Assembly: GCA_019693395.1 (NCBI GenBank)
Contig: JAAMXP010001074.1
Span: 1-64,000 of the forward strand
DNA length: 64,000 nucleotides
From: Ettlia oleoabundans
Lineage: Eukaryota > Chlorophyta > Chlorophyceae > Chlamydomonadales
Direction of reading: 5' to 3'
This document shows positions 23,101-40,800 of this stretch, piece by piece. A model generated the notes under the pieces. That model saw only the letters and a program-made list of their open reading frames with translations, was not told the DNA's origin and made no database searches. The position numbers and the translations under genes were made by a program. Position 1 is the stretch's first letter. Each line of letters begins with the position of its first letter.

Positions 23101-24389
23101 CCGCCTGCAGCTTTGCCAGCCGCTGCTCGTGTGCCTCAGCTGCTGCCGCAAGCAGCGCATCAAACTGTGGCTGGCTATCAGAGAGCCATGCCGCCAGGTT
23201 GGCATCAATGTCAGCTGCTCGTTCTGCTGTTGCTGCTGCTGTCAACGTGGGCTGGCCACCAGGCATTGCTGGTGCGCTGGCAGGTGCCACAGCCGGGGGT
23301 GGTTGGCACACCGGGAAGGCTAGCACGACAGCTTTCCCTCTAAGGTACCGCTGTATTGCCTTTGCATTATCCAGCCGTCCATCATCCATGAGCACAACCA
23401 GGGGGACCTGGTGCCCCCGCAGGGCCAAGCTGTCGTACGCCGACAGCGTAGCCGAGATGCCGCCCAGCCGCCCATCCCCCACCAGCACGCCCGGCAAGCG
23501 CAGCGCTCGCAGTGTATCGCACTGCAAGCAGAGGGGAAAGAAACATTGTAGTATTCGAGGACAAACCCTACACAAAGGCGAGCAGCGTGCGTCTCATGGA
23601 ACCCACGCAAGCGGTGAATCAGACTCGGCAGCGCACCAAGCAGCATGCTTGCCTGCAGAATTCCGCTAGGACCGGGGCTGGCAACACCGCCCGCAGTTTC
23701 CACAATAGCCAGCTGCGCCAAGCCGCTGCTGCTGGTGCCAGCTGCTGCTGCAAAGGCGCGAAGGTCAGCTGCCACATCAGCCGCCAACTGGCGGTCACTG
23801 ACAGGACGCCCCTCTGTTTCCACTGTCAGGTGTGGGCTGACTGGCTGCCCCCAAGCGTACAGTGTCTTGGCAAGGCTGGCGCCGCTCTGGGTGCTGCCAC
23901 CAGGAGCAGTGGAGGCACGCACGTGGCTGTCCAGCTGGGCAGCATGAGGCCCTGCCACAAGCGGCATATTTGCGACAGCGCCTACAAGCCGGGCATCAGA
24001 ATCTGCTGGAAAACCTGTCTGGACTGGTTTCAGATAGATCACTGAAAGCTGCAGGGCACAGGGGGCGTGGACAGAAGCTAGAATATGAGTAGTAGATCTA
24101 GACCAGGGCATGGTGCAGGCAATGGAGCAGCAGAGCTTCTCACCCCCGCTCGGCGGCCTGCTGCTGCCAGTCCAGCGCTAAAGAGCGTCTTGCCCACGCC
24201 AGTGTTAGATCCCCAAAGGCACACAGTTGGGAAGGTGAGGGGGATGCTGCCAAGCTCCTCCTCCCAGCTGGCGCCGCTGCTGCTGGCGGCAACCAACTGC
24301 CTGCTGCCGCTGCCACAGATGCGCCTGCCCAACAGCAGAGCGGCCCGAGACAGCATCATCGCAGACAGCTGAATGTGTGACAGCGGCAC
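20128..24389 (-). CDS. BIO3-BIO1: Bifunctional dethiobiotin synthetase / DAPA aminotransferase
   Basis: The minus-strand exons are 24144-24389, 23653-24048, 22763-23521, 22414-22518, 21993-22205, 21240-21751, 20803-20987 and 20128-20591, giving 959 residues. The BIO3 half has the P-loop GSNTGVGKT and LPGVLVGDGRLGG. The BIO1 half has MLWWPFTQH, GHVMFPENAHEPAVE, VFYTDNGSTAIEVALKMAF, AYHGDTLGAMEA, the PLP-phosphate region VVFDEVFTGFWRLG and the PLP lysine in CYAKLLTGG. It converts KAPA to DAPA, then to dethiobiotin. The basic, Ala/Leu/Arg-rich start suggests mitochondrial import. It is longer than the plant enzyme (about 830) because of Ser/Thr/Ala-rich insertions near the domain junction, including a run of eight Ser. 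Intron 2 needs a GC donor (CAG|GCAAGC at 23652). Confidence 0.95.
22819..22845 (-). repeat. CTG/CAG trinucleotide run coding poly-Ser
   Basis: A run of CTG triplets on the plus strand codes a block of consecutive Ser residues in BIO3-BIO1 exon 3, inside a low-complexity insertion not expected in the enzyme core. Confidence 0.7.
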
Positions 24390-24765
24390 TGGCTACTAAT
24401 GGAGCGTTGTAGTAGTCACAAACTGACTGAGCGGACGCACATGTTTAGCAACGCCACAGGCATTCCTATGGTGAGGGGAGATAAAAAGTGGGGCGATCGT
24501 GATGTTTTCAAGGATAGCGCATTGCCGTATTATAACAACGGCCGAGGGAGAGAGCACTAAGCACCCTCCGCATGCACGCCGCGGTAAGCTCCTTGACCGG
24601 ATCGTGGCCTTGATGAGCAGACCATCTGTAGCTGGAAAAGTTCTAATCACTGTCTGCTGCACGGACCTTCGGAACCAGCGCGAGCCATTTCTACGTTGGG
24701 CTCCTGTTGGTGGCGTGAAACTTGCCATCGCCATATCACAATCTCCGTGCACCTCCATTTAGGCA
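24390..24765. promoter_or_regulatory. Bidirectional promoter region of the biotin gene pair
   Basis: The 376 bases between the start codons of BIO3-BIO1 (minus) and KAPA synthase (plus) must carry the promoters of both genes. AT-rich patches lie at about 24479-24488 (GATAAAAAGT) and 24528-24536, but no clear TATA box can be assigned. Shared control of the two biotin genes is inferred from this arrangement alone. Confidence 0.5.
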
Positions 24766-27300
24766 ATGCAGCGAGGTGACGCCAGCAATACACACCCGGG
24801 GTGGGATCAGTGGCTGGCCGCCTCGATAGCAAGCCTTCAGCAGCGCAGCTTGTTCAGAACGTTACGGCCGACCGTTCCGGGGCTATCGCCGGTGGAGGTG
24901 AGCATGCACTGCTGTCCTGGCAGGCACGGTAGCGGCAGCAGCAATGACGCCGGCCGTCCTCTTCTCCCTTTTGGGGCTTCACTTTGCATATTCCGCGCTC
25001 CAGTTCATCCCACCACCCTGCTATCAAGCCCTGCAGGCATTGATCTCTCGAACAGATATTGAGGCCTGGGTGGTTGACCAACCGCCTGCATCTGCTGCGC
25101 TGCCATCGGTGGCAGAGTGCCGTGATCTTTGCACCGTTAAGCTTTTCAGCTTGAACGATTACCTTGGCCTGTCCACGCACCCTGCCGTGCGGCAGGCAGC
25201 GGCAGAAGCGGCTCTGAAGTGCGGCAATGGTGGGTGCAGGAGCACCTTCATAGTGGCTGAACACTGCAACCGGTGGCTGACACAGTAACAACCTGGGGCT
25301 TGTTGCTGAGAGCCTGTATTGCCATGTTTGCCATCCCGCTTTGCCCCAACCCCTCATTCAACTTGACTCTCCCACCTCAGTCAACTCAAAATGTGTCCTG
25401 TTGCAGGGCCCCGCTCCTCACCGCTGGTTGGTGGCTACACCAGGTGGCATGCCGAACTTGAGCGAGCCCTGGCCCTCCTCAAGGGCACACAAGACTGCCT
25501 GCTCTTCCCAAATGGATTTGCCGCCAACCTGGCTGTGGCATCTGCGCTGTGCCAGGATGGTGGCGTGGTAGTGCTGTCAGATGAGCTCAACCATGCCAGC
25601 ATCGTGGATGGCGCACGGCTGGGGCGGCGAGGCGGTACACAGCTGCTGGTGTACCGCCACAATGACCTTGCGCACCTCGAGCAGCTGCTGACGGAGCAGG
25701 TCCCGCCAGGTCAGCAACAGGCGGGCCTTTGGGCTGACATGCCATATGCAATATGACAGCTGGAACGGCAGGCCTGTATGCCTGATTAAGCTACACCCGT
25801 GTTTCAGCCACCCGTTTGCACAGTTGGCATTCGGCGACAGCGGGCCGGGATGTGACGCATTGCTAGCCGTAGTTATTCCTTCCTTTCTGCCGAAAGTGGC
25901 TATAGTGCAAATGGAAGCGTTCTTTCCTTCATTAAGTGCATGCAAAGATATTGCACCCTGTGTGGTGATTGTTCCGTGCAGGCATGCGCGCCATGGTGAT
26001 CACAGACAGCCTGTTCAGCATGGATGGAGACTTTGCTGACCTGCAGGGTCTGGCGCGGCTCAAGCGGCGGCATAAATTCCTGCTGGTGAGTATAACTAGC
26101 GATTTTGATCGTTGCTGGCGTGTAAACATGCTTGTTATCCTTACGAGTTGTGTGAAATTACGTGAGCATGGGGTTGTGAGACGTGTCCTGGTCCAATTGG
26201 CTGGCCCAGTGACGACTGCATAGCTAGCCTGTTTACTGACTGCCGACTGCTCAGTGGGTTGTAGAGTGACTGGCTGTTGGGCCCACAGGTGGTAGACGAG
26301 GCGCACGCCACTCTGGTCTGCGGCCCCAGCGGCGGGGGCGCAGCTGAAATGCTGGAGGTGGTGGACGCTGTTGACCTTCATGTCGGCACACTCAGGTGAG
26401 TGCACTGCTTGGTTTTCCTTACCGGCAAGAAACGTTTCAGTGCAGCTATGCCCCAGCCCGTAGCCTGCCTCTTTGTGTCACCAGCTGCATGTTCAGCTTG
26501 AGATTGTTTCAACGCTGTGTAGCCCTTGCTGACCCACGTTACCTTTGATCAGCCACATATGGCTTGCCCCCAATACCCTATCCCTCCCACCTCATGCTGC
26601 CTCTCTGCAGCAAAGCGTTTGGCTGCTTGGGAGGGTTTGTGGCCTGCAGCCGGCAATGGAAGGACTTCCTCGTCAACCGCGGCCGCTCACAAGTGTTCTC
26701 CACGGCGCTGCCTGTGCCGGTGGTGGCGGCAGCTTTAGCTGCCTTGAAAGTAGCAGCAGAGGTGTGCGTCCCCTGTGTTGGCCCCACGGTATTTCAATGA
26801 CACATGATGCCAAGTGTTGTTGACGGTACTGTGGAGCCCTGTTGCCAGCATCTCAACTTTCCTGTTGCTACCGCTGGTGGTCCTGTTTGCAGGAGCCGTG
26901 GCGGCAAGAGCGCGTGTGGCATTTAGCGCGGCAGCTTGGGCATGAGCTGGGTGTGCCCGTCAGCAGCCCCATTGTGCCCCTTATAGTAGGACCTGAGCAG
27001 CAAGCAGTGGATGCCAGCATGCAGCTGCTTCGCCGCGGCTTTCACGTACCAGCGATACGCCCTCCCACCGTACCACCTGGCACCAGCCGGCTGCGGGTCA
27101 GCTTGTCAGCAGCCCACACAGACGATGATCTCAGGCAGCTAGTAGCGGCGCTGCGGGACTGCGGGCTGCAGTTTCAGCAAAGTGTTGGGGTAGCAGCAGG
27201 AGGCTCCGCGCAGGTATTGACAGAGCAGCAGGGTGGCGCAGGGGAGCAGCCTGGTGTTAAAATGTTGACAGAGATGCTGTCTCCTGTTAGCCGGTTATAA
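24766..27300 (+). CDS. BIOF: KAPA synthase (8-amino-7-oxononanoate synthase), peroxisomal signal
   Basis: Seven exons (24766-24897, 25037-25229, 25407-25709, 25982-26085, 26289-26395, 26611-26761 and 26893-27300) give 465 residues. Landmarks of this PLP alpha-oxoamine synthase are SLNDYLGLSTHP, VGGYTRWHAELE, LNHASIVDGARLG, TDSLFSMDGDFADL, VVDEAHATLVCG and the PLP lysine in GTLSKAFGCLGGF; the tail has AIRPPTVPPGTSRLRVSLSA. It joins pimeloyl-CoA (or -ACP) with alanine to give KAPA, the substrate of the neighbouring BIO3-BIO1 enzyme. The protein ends in SRL, a standard PTS1 signal, agreeing with peroxisomal KAPA synthase in plants and fungi. All six introns are GT-AG. Confidence 0.95.
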
Positions 27301-27720
27301 CTTGTGTAACCGCCCCTTTCTGGTTACATCGCGCCTCAATGCTGGTTACATTACTTGGCAAGCATAAGCATGGCAGGAGCCCGAAATGAACATTTCACAA
27401 TACAAATAGTTTTGGTTTGATAGGTTGAACATATCAAGAAGATGCATTGAACTTGGCGGGATGCAAATACTGTTATAACGCGCCAGAGCACCCCAGCAGT
27501 GCAAAGGCGTTGCGCCAAACCTGCGCCCTGCTTCAAGCTAGGCCTGGCACCGCCTCGCCTCTCCCTCGCAGCCTGGAATTGTTGGGCCCGCCAGCGGCAG
27601 CAATCGCTTGACAGCGTGAGGCATCACCTGCCCTGTACCCTCGCCCCGGGGCAGGTAGCTTCAAGGAGGCTGGTACGCCCCTGACCAGTGCAGATGCAGC
27701 AGGCATGGGGTGTGGCCCAC
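27301..27720. other. Convergent 3' region, KAPA synthase versus PRMT9-like gene
   Basis: This 420-base stretch lies between two convergent stop codons. A plus-strand TGTAA is at 27305-27309, and minus-strand TGTAA copies (TTACA) lie at about 27324 and 27346. No gene is supported. Confidence 0.5.
27305..27309 (+). terminator. TGTAA motif just after the KAPA synthase stop
   Basis: TGTAA begins five bases past the stop codon. It matches the chlorophyte poly(A) signal but would give a very short 3' untranslated region, so it may be a chance match. Confidence 0.3.
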
Positions 27721-36009
<8,289 letters not shown>

Positions 36010-36596
36010 TACAGTATTGAGACGCCTCGACTCGCCTACCGGGGCTTAGGCGGGCCGGGGGACTGAGCGGCGAGGCGGCAGAGCGGCCGATTACAGCGAG
36101 CAAAATGGAAGCGTCAAATGTCACAGCTGGGGAAAGCCCCGCTTACGCGCTAGAAGGAGGAGAGGCACTTGCTGAGGTGGCACCGCCTTCCCCAGCCGTT
36201 ATGCCGGCACAGTGCAAGCCCACCCGGTGGCATTCCAAAATACAGCCAGCCCAAGGTGTCACTTGGCATGCCATTTGCTGTACTAGCGCTACAAGGGCAT
36301 TGTGGGGATGTCAAGCAGTGGAAGAGGTATAAAGAGGCTTGTTTGGAGCAAGGAAGTCCCGTAAACTGCCACTCATGTGTGCTTGCGACTCACCAATCAA
36401 TGTGACAGTTGATGGGGGACTTTGAAGTGGGGCAGAATACAGTGGACATTGAAGTGGGGCAGTACAAATAATTTGCATGGAGTGGTGTTCAAACTGCAAC
36501 TATCAAGGAGAAAATAGTACGTGTTGTGGTGTGAAGATTGCCTCATTGATGGACGGCATGATAACAATAACAGCCCTAGAAAAGGGTAGCCAATGC
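36010..36596. other. Intergenic region between PKS and PRMT9-like genes
   Basis: The 587 bases follow the PKS stop codon and precede the PRMT9-like start; both genes run on the minus strand. A 13-base direct repeat (TGAAGTGGGGCAG) occurs at about 36422 and 36449. A minus-strand TGTAA (TTACA at 36091-36095) could be a late PKS poly(A) signal. No gene is supported. Confidence 0.45.
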
Positions 36597-37850
36597 TCAG
36601 AGCAGGGGCAGCAGCGCCCTGACGGCATCTGTCAGCACCATGGCTGTGGCCTGCCGGCTCTCTACACTGAGCAGGCACTCGGTGTGGCGTGAGTCCAGCG
36701 GAAGGTGCAGCACGCCGCCACGACTGGCATCCGCCCCGGGCCGGTGCAGCTTCTTGCGAATGGCATCCAGCATCATCACTCCTAGCCGGTCTCTGGGAAG
36801 CAGCGCAGCAACAGGCCCGTTGAACGTCGGGGAACTGCCGTTGCTGCCATTGCTAGCACCATTGTTGTTGCCATGGCTGGTTCCTTTGCTGCTGCCATTG
36901 CTTCCAGCCCAGCTGCCGCTGCGTGGGCTGCTGCCGTTGCTACCGTTTGAGCTGCCGTTTGTAGCTCCGCGTAGCATGCGCTTGAGCAGGGTCGCCCTGT
37001 CCAGGGTTGTATACACGGCGGCATCCCAATGCTCCTCGCTGGCACCAGTCTGGGCAAGCTCAGCGGGGCGGTAGCTGTTGAGCAGCCGGAGCTGCTGTGA
37101 GGGGCTGCCTGCCTGGCGGACATGGTCAATAAACTCGCCCATGGTGCCCTGCAGGCTGCCAATCTCACGCAGCAGGTAGAACAGCGCATACCTGCAGGGC
37201 TCACAAGTGGTGCAAGGGACAGCGCGAAAGTATGAATCTCAGACAGACAGTAGCAAGTGAACAGGCAGACACTGGCAATTGATCATGCAGACCATGCTGC
37301 GCCTGGCGACGAGTAGCAGCAAACCACAGGCATTTCAATTTATCCACAAGGTGTTGGCAACAGGTAGCAAGCGCACCAGGTTGTGTCGTGGAGGGGCAGG
37401 TCCACAGGCTGGCCCAAGCAGCCATCCAGGAGCAGGAGTCCCGCACGCTGGCCAGCCGCCTGCAGCCGTGTGGCCGCTGCGTGCACCAGGGCCGCGCCGC
37501 TGATGCTGCATCCCACCAGTAGGTAGGGCCCTTGCGGCTGAACAGCCTGGATGGCTGCCACATAGTGTGCCGCCAGATCAGCAAGCGTTGCCAGGTTGGC
37601 AGCCTCGCCGCCCATGGCTAACCCGTAGCAGGGCAGCGGCAGCGCGGCCGCTAGCTCTTTGAGCGCTCCAGTGATGCTGCCGGTCTCGTTGCCGATTATC
37701 CAGAGGGGCAGGCGAGCAAGCGGGGGTGTGAGCAGCTGGAGAGGCGTGCCGCTGCGGCCTCCACGGCGCAAGATGTATCGCCGCTCCCGGCAGAGCCGAT
37801 TGAGGGGCAGCACGATGGTGGTGGTGTCGCTGTCAACAAGCGGGCTGAAA
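36597..37850 (-). other. PKS thioesterase-like domain 3 (degenerate)
   Basis: An alpha/beta-hydrolase fold is recognisable from [33 protein letters not shown] and [16 protein letters not shown]. Aligned to the GHSYGG elbow of domain 1, the nucleophile position (37502-37504) is Ile, with Ser on both sides. A possible catalytic His remains in [12 protein letters not shown]. About 55 residues of Asn/Gly/Ser repeats (36827-36985) interrupt the C-terminal half. The polypeptide ends in a normal helix, so this is not a truncated end. Confidence 0.7.
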
Positions 37851-40800
37851 GGCGAGGGAGATGCAGGCTGACGGGAAGTCATCAGCATGCTGCTACCCTG
37901 CTCCGCCACTGCTGCCTCTGGAGACCCTGCGTCAGCCTCACTGGCCCGCTGTGCCGCCACCAATAACGCTTCCTGCACCTTCCGTGCTGCTGAGGAGGCG
38001 CTAATGCCGGTGTTGGCACCTTCTGGAAGCTCACAAACTTCCACGGGCTGTACCAGCATCGCAATACACTGCCACTCTCCGCCATGGCCGCCTGCAGCCA
38101 GCACCCCTGCGCTACCGCTGCCGCTGGCTTTGCCGCCGTTGGCATCGCTGCCAGGCTGTATGGCACGCTGCCTGGCAAACAGCAGGGTGGGTCCCACAAA
38201 AATGTCGAGGGCCTGGTAGCCCTCAGCCAACGCCTGCCAGTAGGCCAGGCAGTCCAGCAGCGTGGTGATGCGTCGGTCCCAACTGGCCTGGCTCTCCTGC
38301 ACAACAGCGGCAGTTGGTGGATAAGGTGTTAATCATGGTGACTCGTAAGAAGTCAGATGTACTGTTGGCCGAAGGCCGCAGGAGAAAAGGGGTTGCAGCG
38401 ACCACAGGCAGGAACTTACCCTCTACATACCCAACGATGCATAGTAACTGCAACCGCACAGCACACACACACACACACTGACCTCAGCTGGCTTGAACGA
38501 GGCCACGTAGTCCAGCTGCTCCTCGTAGCCCGCAATGCTGGCCAGCCGCGCGGCAAACGCCTCAATGCCGGGTGCCGCAGCGCCTGCGGCGGCTGCCACC
38601 GCCGGGTACAGCGATGATGCCACCTGGCAAACCTCCTGGCGCTTGACAGGCGACAGCCAGCTCAGCAGGGCTGCGGGGTGGCGCAGTGTGTGTGTGCCCT
38701 CGAAGAGCGCAAGCGCCAGTGCGGCGTCTGGTGAGCTGGCGCTGATCTGGATGGCCAGCTCATGCGCCAGCACAGCACCGTGCCCTATGCCTCCAAGCAA
38801 CAGCTGGCTGCCGGCTGGCACCAGATCACGTGCCGCTTTAAGCGCCAGTATGGCGAGCTCTGCCATGTCAGCAGGCGCCTCTGCCACCTCACCCTCTGGC
38901 AGGCACACTCCAAACACTGGCAGGTCAAGCGAAGCCACCAGCGCCTCCAACCCGCCGAAACCGCCGCCCGCATCACAGCACAGCAGCAGCACGGGGCTGT
39001 CAGCCCGGCCGCCACCGCTCGCCTCACGGGCAGCGGCATTCAGGGGTGCTACTGGCTGCTGCGCTTGGTTGCTGGTTCCGCCAGCCAGGCTGGCGTGGTC
39101 AGCATATGGCATGCCTGCTTCCACGCGGCGGCGCAGCCGAGGGTCCTTCACACCCATCTTCTCCAGGTAGCTGTCGATACCCTGCATCTCAGCCTGCACG
39201 GAAGCAGACAGAAGAAGGAAATAGCACCAATTTTAGCATGCCCTGGCCAGGCGTGTCAGAACGGTGGTTCCGCCAGCCACAAAAGTCTGGAAGGAATCAT
39301 AGTGCAAACGCCTGCATGCATCTGCTCAGCATGCCAGCTGGCTGTCAAATCGGTCATGCTGCTATGAGCGCGTTGGCAGGTTACGGCCAGGCATCTAGCC
39401 ATCCGGAGGAGATGCTACGCACCGCAGACACAGCGTAGGCCTTCTGCTCCCCGCCCCGGCGCACCACCTCAGTCCAGCCAAAGGGTGCAAGCTTCTGCTT
39501 TAGGGCCGTCACAATCAGGTTCATGTCTCCCAGGTCCTACCAAGACAGGTGGTGGGGCGCAGAAAGCAGGTGAGGAGTGAAGGGCGGTTTAGGCCGGTCA
39601 CCTGGCAGCGCCCCTGTGCGACATGTTCCCAGCCAACGTCTTAGAGTCCCAACCGCATTGCAAGCAGGCCTGAAGATGGCTCAAAACAGACGCAGGCAGC
39701 CTGAACCCACCTGTCTCAGAATGGAGAAGTGATCTCCCGGAATGTCGATGACCTCACAGTCCTCACACATGTCGTACCAGCAGGCACCGTGGGGCACCAC
39801 TGCAAGCATGTTGGCGATTGGCGAGCGCAGGAGATGCCCCAACACAGCTGTGTCAATAAGCTAGTTATGTGGATGATTTGCAGTGTCGGTCACAGATTAG
39901 AACCAAGGTGGACACTTGAGAACAGACCGCTACATTAGATTCAACGCCTGCAAAATGTGCCTGGTCTGCTATCATGCTCACCTGCAGTACGGCGGTCGTC
40001 CATGTACGTGCACACGCCCTCATTGGCAGCACGGAAGTACACAATCGGCGCCTGCAATCGCAGGAGCAGCAGCAGCAACACCAGCAACGTGTCACCTGCT
40101 TGCCCTGCCATGCACTTCACAATCACTTGCTTGCTGAATCTGCCCAGGTACAGCGATAGTTGATGCGCAGTCAGGTGGTTGTTGAGGGCAGCTACAGGCA
40201 ACTCTCTTCAACCTAATCCCAATCCCCGCATGTCCCTGTCTCCGCTAATCATGCCCACCTTGATTGCGGGTGCCAGCCAGTTGAATCGGCGGAGGTCTGA
40301 GATGGAAGAGGCCTGCTTGGTGACCAGTGCCACATACTCCACCTGCTCCCGCACCTCGTCAACAGTCATGTTGCTGTCACGCTGCGGCATAGCAAGGAGG
40401 GGGAAACAGGGGAGGCAACAGCGGGGGATTGAAGGTGAAGACTTACGGTAGGGATTTGGAATGCAGGGCATTGGTAAATCTTGGGACCTGCTCCCTTCTT
40501 CTCTGATTGGCGGCCAGTTCAATGCAAAGCCCTGCCATAAGCGGCGTGACATTGACTGTAATGGTGCTACTGCCTGCCATCCTGGTGCAGCTGCCGCAGC
40601 CATGCCATTTTGTCGCATCCCTCACAGCCAGCTGCTCACCATGACGCGCCAGATGGGTGCAAAGAACTCGTACTTCTGCTCCAGGCTCATACTCTTCCAC
40701 TCCTCGCTCTCACGCGGGTGCGCAATGCTGCTGCCCATGCCCAGCGCGTCACGGCCTGTAGGTAAGAGTGGAGAGGCGAGGCTGGGGCTTCTAATGCAGT

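Noticed and set aside
23522..23652. Apparent frame break in BIO3-BIO1 after GILQ
   Set aside because: Resolved by a GC-AG intron with the strong donor CAG|GCAAGC; frame and homology continue exactly in the next exon, so no frameshift or pseudogene.
22722..23669. Plus-strand 315-codon open frame opposite BIO3-BIO1 exon 3
   Set aside because: It mirrors a strongly supported minus-strand exon, has Ala/Ser/Cys-rich composition typical of antisense frames in GC-rich coding DNA, and shows no family motif.
36597..39193. TE-like domains 2 and 3 as a separate downstream gene
   Set aside because: Exon phases are continuous with the upstream PKS exons, and no start codon context or promoter gap separates them.
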